DNA of 45,071 bases from Candidatus Zhuqueibacterota bacterium (GTDB lineage: Bacteria; Zhuqueibacterota; Zhuqueibacteria; Thermofontimicrobiales; Thiofontviventaceae). The stretch is taken from positions 1 to 45,071 of the forward strand of contig JAFGOE010000045.1 in assembly GCA_016926625.1 (NCBI GenBank), written 5' to 3'. Positions 30,973 through 40,379 of the stretch are shown in pieces (position 1 is the first letter of the stretch; each line of letters begins with the position of its first letter). The notes under the pieces are model-generated. The model was not told the DNA's origin and ran no database searches. It worked only from the letters and a program-made list of their open reading frames with translations. Both the position numbers and the translations under genes were made by a program.

Positions 30973-33621
30973 ATGGATGTTCATAAAAAAACGAATCGTA
31001 TAATAGCGTTTTTTGTTTTTTTAGTATCATTTTTAGTCTATTTCAGGACGATCGCACCGACTACCTCCTTCTGGGATTGTGGTGAGTTTATTACTTGCTC
31101 TTACATTCTAGGCATCCCACATCCCCCGGGGGCACCACTGTATCTTCTCCTCGGCCGAGTTTTCTCGCTATTGCCATGGGCAGTGGACATCGGTTTGAGG
31201 GTGAATCTGATATCAAGTGTCGTCACCGCGCTGTCCGTCATGTTCACTTATTTGATAACAGTCCTGCTAATCAGGTTCTGGCGCGGCGGTCCTAGATCGA
31301 CCAGCGATAAATTGATCATCTACTGCAGTGGTATCGTTTCGGCATTCGCCTTGGCTTTCTCTGATTCTGTGTGGTTTAATGCCGTGGAAGCCGAGGTTTA
31401 TGCGATTAGTCTCTTTTTTACCACTCTTACCGTATGGCTGATTCTGGTCTGGTATGAAAATGCCGATTCTCCGCAAAGCGATCGATACCTGTTACTCATC
31501 GCATACATCGTCGGCCTCGCGATAGGCGTCCATTTACTCAATATCCTTGCCTTACCAGCTGTATTTCTTCTGCTCTATTTCAAGTTCAGAAAATTTGAGA
31601 TCAAATCCTTCATGATTTTCATGGTGATCGCTTTAATTTTATTCGCAGCGATATATCCCGGGATTGTCAAAACCATCCCCAAACTGGCGTTAACCTACTC
31701 CGGCTGGTTTTTTGTGTTCGTCGCCTTAGTCCTGTTGGCAGGCATTATCTATGCGATACGAAGCGACCATAAGGTGAGCTTGCTGCTTCTGATGTCGTTT
31801 TTCCTCATCATTATCGGAACAACAACTTATTCGATGATTTACATTCGTTCGAATCTGGATCCTGTAATCGATGAAAATGATCCTGAAACTCTGGAGAATT
31901 TCGTAAGCTATCTGAACAGAGAACAATATGGCGATTGGAGTTATGTGGAAAGAAGAGCGCCGTTCTGGGAATATCAGATTAAAAAAATGTATATCCGATA
32001 TCTCGGCTGGCAATTTATCGGTAAAGGTGAGACCATCGGTCAAGATGGATTTATAGCTGAAACGATCAGCTTCAATGGGTTGTACGCGATACCGTTTCTT
32101 ATCGGTATATTCGGTATGGTGCATCACTTTTTTAAAGATAGAAAACGCGCGTTGTTTATTTTAATTCTTTTCCTCATGACAGGATTAGCCATCATCATCT
32201 ATCTCAATCAACCCGAGCCTCAACCTCGGGAGCGGGATTATGTCTACGTCGGTTCGTTCTTCGCTTTCGCCTTGTGGATCGGTATCGGTGTAGCCGGGCT
32301 GATGGAGTCTGCTCTGGACATATTCTCAAAAAAATCTAAACAATTTCAAATTAAAGCGATCTCGCTAATTTCTCTACTCGCTATTCTCGCTATTCCTGTA
32401 AACATGCTCGCGTTCAATTATCATACGCACGATCGAAGCGGTAATTATGTGGCGTTCGACTACTCATATAACATTTTGCAATCATGCGATGAAAATGCCA
32501 TTCTCTACACAAATGGTGATAACGATACCTTCCCCATCTGGTTCCTACAATATGTGTATAATATCCGTCCGGACATCAGGGTCGTTAATTTAAGTCTCTT
32601 AAACACTCCCTGGTATATTAAACAATTGAAATATCAGGAACCTCGAGTTCCTATCTCCCTATCCGACGCAGAAATTAACAAGCTGGCTATTAAACGCTGG
32701 CCAGAGAGCAAAACCATCACCATGCCTGTGCCACCCGAGGTCTTTCAAAAAGATCTCAATGAGCTGGGTGACCGAACGAGTCTCATTCCGCCGAAAGATA
32801 CTCCGACTATTTCCTTCGAAATGCCACCCACACTGATGAACCAGGCGATTCGTGTCCAGGATTGGTTGATCCTGAATATTATGTTTACGAACAAATTCGA
32901 AAAACCCATCTATTTCTCTGTCACCGTGGCTACAGAAAATATGCTCAATCTTGAAGATTATTTACGCATGGATGGACTGACCTATAAGTTGGTAACTTAT
33001 CCGGGCGAGAAGATATCACCGCAGAAGCTCAGACATAATCTATTCGATAAATTTCAGTATCGAAATTTAGATAATCCCGATGTTTACTTAAATGACGATA
33101 TCATCGGTTTGCTGACCAATTACAGGGCTGGATTTTTACGGTTAGCATCCTTCTATAGCAAAGAGAAGATGTATCCGGAATTGCTTGAAACCCTGCACAA
33201 GATGGAGGAGAAAGTCCCGGAGAATATCATCACGATCGATGATCCGAGACTGACAATCTCTATTGGGCAATTGTATAAAGAAGCCGGTGCACCTGAAGAA
33301 CTGGAAAAACGATTGGTCCGACTTCTAAACAAAACGTCAGAGATCGATGAAAAGTTGCAGTACGGTCAATTATTTTACCATTTACTCGATGATTCTCAGC
33401 GTGCTGAATCGATCGCAACTACAATTATCGGACAGAGTCCCAATTACTCGAGAGCATATTATTTTCTGCTGAATCTCTATTCACAAACAAACGAATTTAA
33501 AAAAGGGATCGATCTGGCAGAGAAATTACTGTCCATAAATCCGGATGATATGCAAGCACAGATCTATCTCAATCGATTTAAAACACTGACAAACGGGGAT
33601 TCGGTCTCCATTAATCAATAA
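30973..33621 (+). CDS. DUF2723 family membrane protein (GT-C-like), copy 2
   Basis: An 882-residue tandem paralog of the preceding gene, with the same architecture and nearly the same numbering: TIAPTTSFWDCGEF with Asp35 and Glu38, RERDYVYVGSFFAFALWIGIG in the membrane part, NGDNDTFPIWFLQYVYNIR in the soluble part and a TPR-like tail. The membrane half and the segment around residue 500 are most alike; the tails diverge. This suggests an old duplication with specialised acceptors or sequential sugar transfers. GGAG precedes the ATG, and the pair is surely cotranscribed. Confidence 0.87.
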   Translation: MDVHKKTNRIIAFFVFLVSFLVYFRTIAPTTSFWDCGEFITCSYILGIPHPPGAPLYLLLGRVFSLLPWAVDIGLRVNLISSVVTALSVMFTYLITVLLIRFWRGGPRSTSDKLIIYCSGIVSAFALAFSDSVWFNAVEAEVYAISLFFTTLTVWLILVWYENADSPQSDRYLLLIAYIVGLAIGVHLLNILALPAVFLLLYFKFRKFEIKSFMIFMVIALILFAAIYPGIVKTIPKLALTYSGWFFVFVALVLLAGIIYAIRSDHKVSLLLLMSFFLIIIGTTTYSMIYIRSNLDPVIDENDPETLENFVSYLNREQYGDWSYVERRAPFWEYQIKKMYIRYLGWQFIGKGETIGQDGFIAETISFNGLYAIPFLIGIFGMVHHFFKDRKRALFILILFLMTGLAIIIYLNQPEPQPRERDYVYVGSFFAFALWIGIGVAGLMESALDIFSKKSKQFQIKAISLISLLAILAIPVNMLAFNYHTHDRSGNYVAFDYSYNILQSCDENAILYTNGDNDTFPIWFLQYVYNIRPDIRVVNLSLLNTPWYIKQLKYQEPRVPISLSDAEINKLAIKRWPESKTITMPVPPEVFQKDLNELGDRTSLIPPKDTPTISFEMPPTLMNQAIRVQDWLILNIMFTNKFEKPIYFSVTVATENMLNLEDYLRMDGLTYKLVTYPGEKISPQKLRHNLFDKFQYRNLDNPDVYLNDDIIGLLTNYRAGFLRLASFYSKEKMYPELLETLHKMEEKVPENIITIDDPRLTISIGQLYKEAGAPEELEKRLVRLLNKTSEIDEKLQYGQLFYHLLDDSQRAESIATTIIGQSPNYSRAYYFLLNLYSQTNEFKKGIDLAEKLLSINPDDMQAQIYLNRFKTLTNGDSVSINQ

Positions 33622-33660
33622 GGTGTCGCATGTCTCAGACTCTTGATCAAGAGGAACGTT

Positions 33661-34635
33661 TTGATCCGTAAGCATGGTATAACATTACTTAAAATCCTGA
33701 TAAGTTGCAGCTTGATGTTCTTCCTTTTGTATTCGATCGGATTTAACAAAATCCTTAATCAGCTAATCCATATGGACCTGACCTGGTTCATTATCGGTTT
33801 AGCCATCTTCACTTTGAGTAATTTTCTGGGATCGTGGCAGTGGTACCTGATCCTTGGTTCGAGTAATTTGAAAATCAGTTTCGATCGGGTGCTTGCTTTT
33901 TATTATTCAGGATTATTTTTTAATAATTTTCTGATAGGGTATATCGGCGGTGATGCAATTCGTATCTATGATGTTAATAAAAATACGAAAAAAATGGCTG
34001 AATCCATCTCATCCGTGATCTTAGACCGGTTTATCGGATTTGCAACTCTCACATCCATGGCATTGTTCGGATCCCTGATATGGATAAATAACTCGGTTTC
34101 TATTAAACTATTGCCAATTATTTTAGTAATTTTAACGGGTTGGCTCGTATTGATATTCCTGTTATTCGACAGACGCATCATCAATCGGTATAAACATACA
34201 ATAAAAAAAATAATTCCGCACACGATAACGTCCAGATTAGCAAAGATATATATCGCGCTTCATTCTTTCAGAGACCATAAAACCACGATTTTAAAAATTA
34301 TTCTGATCTCCATCGCGACTCAACTGCTGCGGATACTGGTCCATTACACAGCCGCTCGCGCGATCGGGGTGGAAATACATTTCATCTATTTTTTAATATT
34401 CGTACCGATAATCGCTCTGCTATCGAGTCTGCCTGTCTCTATCGGGGGGATCGGCGTGCGCGAAACATCCGGTGTCGCCCTCTTCTCGCAAGTTTGGAGC
34501 GCTGAATCAGACATCGTGGCATTCGAATTTATCGCATACATCTTGGGTATCGTGTCCACCCTGCCCGGTGGACTTATTTTTATGTTTAGGAAAGAGTATA
34601 AGGAGCATATAAAAACAGGAGATATCTTACAATGA
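33661..34635 (+). CDS. Lysylphosphatidylglycerol synthase/flippase-like transmembrane protein
   Basis: An integral membrane protein of about 324 residues with eight or so helices, of the LPG_synthase_TM/AglD-like family often found beside glycan genes. Recognisable features are FFNNFLIGYIGGDAIRIYDV, the SSVILDRFIGF block and SLPVSIGGIGVRETSG near the end. I chose the TTG at 33661 because GAGGA lies five bases before it. The longest frame begins at another TTG (33643) without a ribosome site. A separate 13-codon frame (33630-33671) with its own ATG overlaps this start. The stop overlaps the next ATG by four bases. Confidence 0.84.
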   Translation: MIRKHGITLLKILISCSLMFFLLYSIGFNKILNQLIHMDLTWFIIGLAIFTLSNFLGSWQWYLILGSSNLKISFDRVLAFYYSGLFFNNFLIGYIGGDAIRIYDVNKNTKKMAESISSVILDRFIGFATLTSMALFGSLIWINNSVSIKLLPIILVILTGWLVLIFLLFDRRIINRYKHTIKKIIPHTITSRLAKIYIALHSFRDHKTTILKIILISIATQLLRILVHYTAARAIGVEIHFIYFLIFVPIIALLSSLPVSIGGIGVRETSGVALFSQVWSAESDIVAFEFIAYILGIVSTLPGGLIFMFRKEYKEHIKTGDILQ

Positions 34636-35663
34636 GAAAAAGATTTTTATCAGAGATAGTGATACTTCTCACGTTAACGATCCTCACCAGCAGTTGTGAG
34701 AGGAAATTAGTCGGATTTGGTGATGATGCTGAAATACGCATACTCGCTGACTCAACAGTCTGGCTCGCGACAGAACCGGTACTGAGAGATATTTTTGAGA
34801 AGCCATTGATAACACCTCAGGATGAAACCATCTTTACTATATTGCAGGGTGAAATCGATAACTTTAAGCGGTTCAAAAACCTCATCCTGATCGGTACACT
34901 CGACAGTGATGATCTCATCAGTTCGGTGGTAAAGTCAAATTTATCATCCGCTGTACTGGAAAAAGTAGAACAGGGCGCCTATGTATTTGTTAAGGAAGAA
35001 CAATGGGCGACCAACCAAATGATCATGTTCCTGATCTCCACCAATATCGACTCCTTAGTTCAGAAAATGAATGCCAACAGCGATTATCTGTTCAGCATTT
35101 TTGATGAGTACTGGAATAAGACAAATAAAGAACAGATGTATTCATTTAAACGGCAGACCGACGTTGAGAATCATCTACTTGAAGATTATGGTTGGAAGAT
35201 CGATGTACAATATGATTATGAGATTTTTATCGAACAGGCAGAAAAACAATTTATCATGTTGAGACGATCTCTTCCAGAACGATGGTTGTTCGTCCACTGG
35301 ATCGATACAATCGATCCCTCTGTGATTGATCAGGACTGGTGCATTGCGAAGCGTAATGAACTGGGACAACGTTTTTATGAAGGAGATTCAGTGGAAACAA
35401 AGTTCGTTCAGCCGATTTTCGAAGAAGTTAATTTTCACGACAGATTTGCGCTGAAGATGAACGGCATTTGGAAAAATGATAAAAAACAAGCGGGTGGCCC
35501 GTTTATCAATTATTGTTTCTACGATGAGGACCAACGCCGGATTTACATGATCGATTATGCCATTTTTTCACCGCGACTGGAAATTCAAAAACGTAATCTG
35601 CTCCGGCAGGCAGATATTATGTTACAAACATTTAAAACTGCCGATGATTTGAATAAAAAATAA
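34632..35663 (+). CDS. DUF4837-like lipoprotein
   Basis: A 343-residue exported lipoprotein. The N-terminus MRKRFLSEIV, a hydrophobic stretch and ILTSSC give a lipobox-like site with Cys22 as the acylated residue, though position -3 is Thr. The body is mixed alpha/beta with repeated KRNLLRQ-like and GGPFINYCFYDED segments that resemble DUF4837 of Bacteroidota. Function unknown. It is translationally coupled to the flippase-like gene (ATGA overlap), so it probably acts at the envelope in the same process. Confidence 0.72.
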   Translation: MRKRFLSEIVILLTLTILTSSCERKLVGFGDDAEIRILADSTVWLATEPVLRDIFEKPLITPQDETIFTILQGEIDNFKRFKNLILIGTLDSDDLISSVVKSNLSSAVLEKVEQGAYVFVKEEQWATNQMIMFLISTNIDSLVQKMNANSDYLFSIFDEYWNKTNKEQMYSFKRQTDVENHLLEDYGWKIDVQYDYEIFIEQAEKQFIMLRRSLPERWLFVHWIDTIDPSVIDQDWCIAKRNELGQRFYEGDSVETKFVQPIFEEVNFHDRFALKMNGIWKNDKKQAGGPFINYCFYDEDQRRIYMIDYAIFSPRLEIQKRNLLRQADIMLQTFKTADDLNKK

Positions 35664-35694
35664 TCGTATAATGCTAAAATATAAGGGGACAGCT

Positions 35695-36996
35695 ATGCGT
35701 CATTATTTTGAATTCGAAAAATATAATACAAACTATAAAAAAGAGATATTAGCAGGATTCACGACGTTTTTGACCATGGCGTATATTATCATCGTTAATC
35801 CAGCCATACTCGAGGCAGCCGGCATACCTAAAGGGCCTTCGATGGTTGCAACCATCTTCACCGCATTCCTGGGGACTCTCTTCATGGGGCTCTATGCGAA
35901 ACGTCCCTTTGCCATCGCTCCATATATGGGGGAAAACGCGTTCATCGCTTACACCGTTGTCAGAGTGCTCGGTTATTCCTGGCAAACTGCACTGGGCGCC
36001 ATTTTCATCGGCGGTGTCCTTTTCACGATACTGACTATCCTGCGTATTCGGAGTTGGATGGCTTCGGCGATACCCGAAGGACTCAAATACAGTTTCGCCG
36101 TCGGCATCGGTCTATTTCTGACGTTCATCGGCTTGAATGATACCGGCATCGTATCGATCGGAACACCCGGCGCCCCGGTTCGACTGGGGAACATTTTAGA
36201 CCCCGCAACTATCCTCGCAGTGCTGGGCGTCATCCTGATCGGATTCCTGATGGTTCGCAAAATCAAGGGCGCTATCCTGACAGGAATTCTCGCGGTGACC
36301 GTGCTATCATTTATCGTCGGCGTAACACCGTTACCCGATAAACTGATCAGCTATCCCCCCGATCTCTCCCCTATTTTTTTAAAATTAGATATCCGAGGTT
36401 CCCTAACCTGGGGATTCTTCGCCGTTATTCTGACCGTCTTCGTCATGGATTTCGTCGATACAATGGGTACGCTCATCGGCGTTTCGGCGCGATCCGGGTT
36501 GCTGGATGAGAACGGCAATCTTCCGGAGATAGAGAAACCGATGCTCGTCGATGCGCTCGCTACAATCGCTGGCGCCTTGATGGGGACGACCACGAGCGGA
36601 ACGTTCATCGAATCCGCTGCTGGAATCGAAGCAGGCGGTCGAACTGGCTTCACTTCCATCGTCACTGCGTTATTATTTCTTCTGGCTCTGTTCTTCTCCC
36701 CGTTTCTAACGGCTGTGCCAGCTCATGCATACGGACCCGCTTTAATTATCGTCGGTATGTTGATGATCTCTGCGATTAAAAAGATCAATCTCGAGGATTA
36801 CAGCGAATTGATCCCGGCTTTCGCCACCATCATTCTTATGAGCTTTACCTACAATATCGGCGTTGGAATGACCGCTGGCTTTATCCTGTACCCCCTCTTC
36901 AAGGTGCTGAACGGTCAGATCAGGAGCATTCATCCCGGCATGTGGGTATTAGGAATTTTGTCGTTGCTATTTTATCTATTTTATCCATATGCATAA
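35695..36996 (+). CDS. NCS2-family purine permease (AzgA/PbuG-like)
   Basis: A polytopic inner-membrane transporter of 433 residues for hypoxanthine, guanine or adenine. Clear features are EILAGFTTFLTMAYIIIVNP at the start, APYMGENAFIAYTVV, VFVMDFVDTMGTLIGVS, TTTSGTFIESAAGIEAGGRTG and the late ISAIKKINLEDYSELIPAF. The start is the ATG at 35695, six bases after AAGGGG; the longer frame from 35671 lacks a site. It fits purine salvage alongside the distant guaB/purA pair, but sits inside an envelope-gene run, so the link is loose. Confidence 0.93.
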   Translation: MRHYFEFEKYNTNYKKEILAGFTTFLTMAYIIIVNPAILEAAGIPKGPSMVATIFTAFLGTLFMGLYAKRPFAIAPYMGENAFIAYTVVRVLGYSWQTALGAIFIGGVLFTILTILRIRSWMASAIPEGLKYSFAVGIGLFLTFIGLNDTGIVSIGTPGAPVRLGNILDPATILAVLGVILIGFLMVRKIKGAILTGILAVTVLSFIVGVTPLPDKLISYPPDLSPIFLKLDIRGSLTWGFFAVILTVFVMDFVDTMGTLIGVSARSGLLDENGNLPEIEKPMLVDALATIAGALMGTTTSGTFIESAAGIEAGGRTGFTSIVTALLFLLALFFSPFLTAVPAHAYGPALIIVGMLMISAIKKINLEDYSELIPAFATIILMSFTYNIGVGMTAGFILYPLFKVLNGQIRSIHPGMWVLGILSLLFYLFYPYA

Positions 36997-37017
36997 TCAT
37001 CGGCTGAGGAGATGCAT

Positions 37018-37941
37018 ATGAATATCGCTATTTTAGGCACGTTTGTTCTGGATGAAATCCATCATATCGATGGCTCCGTTACTAAAAGTTTTGGTGGCTT
37101 ATCGTACGCGATCGCGATCATCTCACAACTGGTCTCATCTGTGGATCAGATATTCCCGATCTCGAAAGTCGGGTACGATGCACAAAACGACTTTTTATCA
37201 TTCCTGTCCACATTTCCCAACGTACGAACAAATGGACTCATCACCGAGCCACATAGTAGACACACATGCGTCAATTTGTTCTATACCGATGCGGAGAACC
37301 GATATGAGATTCTGAACAATCCGTTTTCACCCATGAGCATCAGAGACATCACCCCATTCCTGAGTTGCAATGCCCTGCTCCTTAATTACATCACGGGTTT
37401 CGAACTCGATTTGAATACGCATCATCAAATTTGTCAGCAGTCGAGCAGTCTCGTTTACATGGATTTTCATAGCTTGACACTCGGCAGAGAAGACGATGGA
37501 CGGCGCTATCACCGATATCTGAATGATTGGGAGAGTTGGCTCGAACATGTGGATATTTTGCAATTAAATGAACACGAGGCAGCATTGTTAAATCGATCAT
37601 CTGATTACCATCACTTCGCAGAACACGTTCTTAACTCCGGTGTGCAGATTCTAAATATAACATTGGGCGCTAAAGGTTCCATGCTGTTTTTCAAGGAACA
37701 GAAGTCGATCGTGACCAACCACGTCGATTCCTGTTTTAATGAGCTAGCAGTCGATGTGACAGGATGCGGGGACGCATTTGCATGCGGTTTTATTATCGAT
37801 TACCTCAGGAATAAGGATCCGCTGCATGCTGCCCGGACCGCTAATTACGTAGCAGGCTATAACAGTACACTGTCCGGATTAAAGGATATTCACAATCTTG
37901 CCGCTTTAACCAGTCATGAGGATATATGGAAAAAATACTGA
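37018..37941 (+). CDS. PfkB-family carbohydrate kinase
   Basis: A ribokinase-fold kinase of about 307 residues. N-terminal FGGLSYAIAIISQLVSS aligns with PfkB signature 1, and DVTGCGDAFACGFIIDYL is signature 2 with the catalytic Asp in GCGD. The start is the ATG at 37018, six bases after GAGGAG; the ATG at 37012 is too close to it. It differs from the other PfkB gene in the window. Its end overlaps the RmlD-like gene by 16 bases, suggesting one sugar-activation step before a reductase. Substrate unknown. Confidence 0.86.
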   Translation: MNIAILGTFVLDEIHHIDGSVTKSFGGLSYAIAIISQLVSSVDQIFPISKVGYDAQNDFLSFLSTFPNVRTNGLITEPHSRHTCVNLFYTDAENRYEILNNPFSPMSIRDITPFLSCNALLLNYITGFELDLNTHHQICQQSSSLVYMDFHSLTLGREDDGRRYHRYLNDWESWLEHVDILQLNEHEAALLNRSSDYHHFAEHVLNSGVQILNITLGAKGSMLFFKEQKSIVTNHVDSCFNELAVDVTGCGDAFACGFIIDYLRNKDPLHAARTANYVAGYNSTLSGLKDIHNLAALTSHEDIWKKY

Positions 37942-38837
37942 TTACCGGTTGCAATGGTCTTTTGGGACAAAAATGCATACAAACGTTTGTTTCGCAAAAA
38001 GATGATGTTTTGGGCTGTGATCTACATGATCGAGCAGTCCTGAAGGAGAAATCGTTCCGCTATGTAAATCTCGATCTTGTCGATCGAACACGGGTAAAGG
38101 AAATCGTTAATAAATTTAAACCGATGTATATTATCAATACTGCTGCGTTCACCAATGTCGATGCCTGTGAAATCGAACGCGAAAAATGCTGGAAGACCAA
38201 TGTCGAAGCAGTTGAACATCTCATCTATGCTGCTAAAAAAGTGGATGCCGCGATAATCCAGATCTCCACGGATTACGTTTTTAACGGTGAAAGTGGACCC
38301 TATCGGGAGAGCGATACCCCCAATCCTCTGGGATACTATGGAAAATCAAAACTAGCCGCTGAAAATCTGTTGATAGAGAGCGGCATTAAACATGCGATCC
38401 TGCGAACCATGATCTTATATGGGTGCGGAGTAAATATCCGCTTGAATTTTACAACATGGATTATAAAAAAATTGAAAAATAAAGAAAACATCTCCGTTGT
38501 AACTGATCAGATCGGAAATCCGACCCTGGCTAACGACCTGGCCTATATGATCAGACAGGTCATCAATAAGAATAAATTCGATCTGTACCACGCGTCAGGA
38601 AAGGAAATCATCGATCGATATGCTTTTGCACTCAAAATAGCTGATCAGTTTAAACTCGATAAATCATTGATCCACCCCATCAAATCATCAGAATTGAATC
38701 AAACCGCGCCCAGGCCTCTGAATTCTGGGTTTATCATTGATAAACTCGAAACCGATCTGAGCACGGAAACATTAACGATTAAAGAAAGTTTAACATTATT
38801 TAAGAAAGACTACAAAAAGCTGAAACCAGCTCTCTAA
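37926..38837 (+). CDS. RmlD-like sugar-nucleotide reductase (extended SDR)
   Basis: An NAD(P)-dependent reductase of 303 residues, resembling dTDP-4-dehydrorhamnose reductase. TGCNGLLGQ is the Rossmann GxxGxxG loop, NTAAFTNVDACE and ISTDYVFNGE carry the Ser/Thr of the active site, and YYGKSK is the YxxxK pair. The C-terminal substrate domain includes TAPRPLNSGF, as in RmlD. GAGGAT lies just before the ATG. RmlA, RmlB and RmlC are not in the window, so it may act on a different nucleotide sugar. Confidence 0.85.
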   Translation: MEKILITGCNGLLGQKCIQTFVSQKDDVLGCDLHDRAVLKEKSFRYVNLDLVDRTRVKEIVNKFKPMYIINTAAFTNVDACEIEREKCWKTNVEAVEHLIYAAKKVDAAIIQISTDYVFNGESGPYRESDTPNPLGYYGKSKLAAENLLIESGIKHAILRTMILYGCGVNIRLNFTTWIIKKLKNKENISVVTDQIGNPTLANDLAYMIRQVINKNKFDLYHASGKEIIDRYAFALKIADQFKLDKSLIHPIKSSELNQTAPRPLNSGFIIDKLETDLSTETLTIKESLTLFKKDYKKLKPAL

Positions 38838-38851
38838 AAGGACATTCATCA

Positions 38852-39586
38852 ATGAACCTGGACAATAAGAAAGCCTTAATCGTTATCCCCACATACAACG
38901 AAGCCGAAAATATCGAAAGAATGATCGATCGGATCCTGTTTCAAGGTATCAAAGGACTCGATATTCTCATCGTCGATGATAATTCTCCTGATGGTACCGG
39001 TTCAATCGTTAAAGATATTTCGAAACATGAAAGCCACGTTTACCTTATGGAACGACCAGCTAAGCAGGGTTTGGGAACTGCTTACGTTGCAGGATTTCGG
39101 TATGCTATTCAACATCATTACGATTATGTCTTTGAGATGGATGCTGATTTCTCCCACGAGCCGGATGAAATCCCCCATTTCCTCGATGCGATTAAATTAT
39201 ACGACCTCGTCATCGGATCTCGCTATATCGTGGGAGTAAATGTCATTAATTGGCCGTTATCACGCTTACTGCTCAGTCTGTTTGCCAATACTTACACCCG
39301 GTTTATCACGGGATTACCAATCCATGACTGTACCGGTGGTTATAAGTGTTTTCGAATCGAGGTTCTCAAAGATATAAACCTCAATAAAATCCATTCCGAT
39401 GGTTATTCATTTCAGATCGAGATGAATTTCAAAGCCTGGAAAAAAGGCTATAAATTACATGAGATTCCTATCATTTTCACCGATCGCGTCGCCGGTCGAT
39501 CGAAGATGAACCGCAAAATCATTCGCGAAGCGATCTGGATGGTATGGAAGTTAAAATTTCTGAGCTTAGCAAAGAAATTAGAATAG
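38852..39586 (+). CDS. Polyprenol-phosphate mannose synthase-like GT2
   Basis: A family 2 glycosyltransferase of 244 residues resembling dolichol/polyprenyl-phosphate mannose synthase (Dpm1). Features are VIPTYNEAENIERMIDRI, ILIVDDNSPDGTG, FEMDADFSHEPDEIP (donor-binding DAD), GSRYIVG and GYSFQIEMNFKAWKKGY. There is no C-terminal membrane domain, so it is the soluble class. It would supply polyprenyl-phosphate-sugar on the inner leaflet, a plausible donor for the GT-C-like DUF2723 pair. AAAAGGA precedes the ATG. Confidence 0.9.
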   Translation: MNLDNKKALIVIPTYNEAENIERMIDRILFQGIKGLDILIVDDNSPDGTGSIVKDISKHESHVYLMERPAKQGLGTAYVAGFRYAIQHHYDYVFEMDADFSHEPDEIPHFLDAIKLYDLVIGSRYIVGVNVINWPLSRLLLSLFANTYTRFITGLPIHDCTGGYKCFRIEVLKDINLNKIHSDGYSFQIEMNFKAWKKGYKLHEIPIIFTDRVAGRSKMNRKIIREAIWMVWKLKFLSLAKKLE

Positions 39587-39617
39587 ATTGCGAGCAGCCT
39601 GGGCAATTGCGAAAACC

Positions 39618-39649
39618 TTTGACTGAAGTCAAATAAGACTGTTTTTTTT
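39618..39649 (+). terminator. Probable terminator between converging GT2 and Crp genes
   Basis: TTTGAC-TGAA-GTCAAA (39618-39633) forms a perfect stem. An alternative AGTC-AAATAA-GACT (39627-39640) ends one base before an eight-T tract at 39642-39649. Either fold could end the long plus-strand transcript; the T-run touches the Crp stop codon. Confidence 0.65.
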
Positions 39650-40319
39650 AATTGAGTAAATTTTCTAATCTCTTCTTGTCATGGATAATAATGGTATCGG
39701 AGTCTTCTGTGATGATGCCCTCTTGTTTCAAAAATTTAAGGGTTCTGGAGAGTGTTTCGGGGATAGTTCCCAAACGCGAGGATAAATCTTTCTTGGAAAT
39801 ATTCAAGTAACACATTAAGTTACCGTCGACAACTGACATATTATTAAGTAGATAATTCGCTAAACGCATTTTGATGCTATGCAACGAAAGCTCTTCGATG
39901 ATGGCCAACAACTGTCGCAATCTCAGTGAATAGGCCTTCATCACTTCAAACATGACTGTCTGTGATCCTGCCAGAAAATTTAAAAAATCGCGCTTCCGTA
40001 TCTGCAGTACGCTGGAATCCTCAATCGCCTGGCAAAAAGCCGGATAGGTGTCGAAATCGAATATTATTGCCTCGGCTATGAGTTCATTTTCCTTTTGAAA
40101 ATGAAGTATGACTTCATTGCCATCGTTCGATAATTTGAATAATTTCATGGTTCCGGCTATCACATAGTAAAATTCCGTAGCCTCCTGTCCCTCTGAAAAG
40201 AGGATCTCCCCTTTTGATAGTTCCTTTGTGGAACAAAAAGACTGGAGGATTTCGAGTTGCATGTCCGGTAATTTTGCAAATAAAAAGATCTTTTTCAGTG
40301 TGTCGATCATTTCGATCAT
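39648..40319 (-). CDS. Crp/Fnr-family transcriptional regulator
   Basis: A 223-residue regulator with an N-terminal cyclic-nucleotide-binding-type jelly roll (EILFSEGQEATEFYYVIAGTMKLF, with VILHFQKENELIAEA) and a C-terminal winged helix. The recognition region is SKKDLSSRLGTIPETLSRTLKFLKQEGII. It has none of the N-terminal cysteine cluster of FNR, so a [4Fe-4S] sensor is unlikely; ligand unknown. The upstream region holds the inverted-repeat element and paired motifs at 40405-40449, possible binding sites. ATGs at 40319 and 40310 are both possible, neither with a clear ribosome site. Confidence 0.91.
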   Translation of the reverse strand: MIEMIDTLKKIFLFAKLPDMQLEILQSFCSTKELSKGEILFSEGQEATEFYYVIAGTMKLFKLSNDGNEVILHFQKENELIAEAIIFDFDTYPAFCQAIEDSSVLQIRKRDFLNFLAGSQTVMFEVMKAYSLRLRQLLAIIEELSLHSIKMRLANYLLNNMSVVDGNLMCYLNISKKDLSSRLGTIPETLSRTLKFLKQEGIITEDSDTIIIHDKKRLENLLN

Positions 40320-40379
40320 CAGGTTATTTATTATGTTTTCATCGACTCAAATAATTTACTCTGCGGGTATATACTGTCG

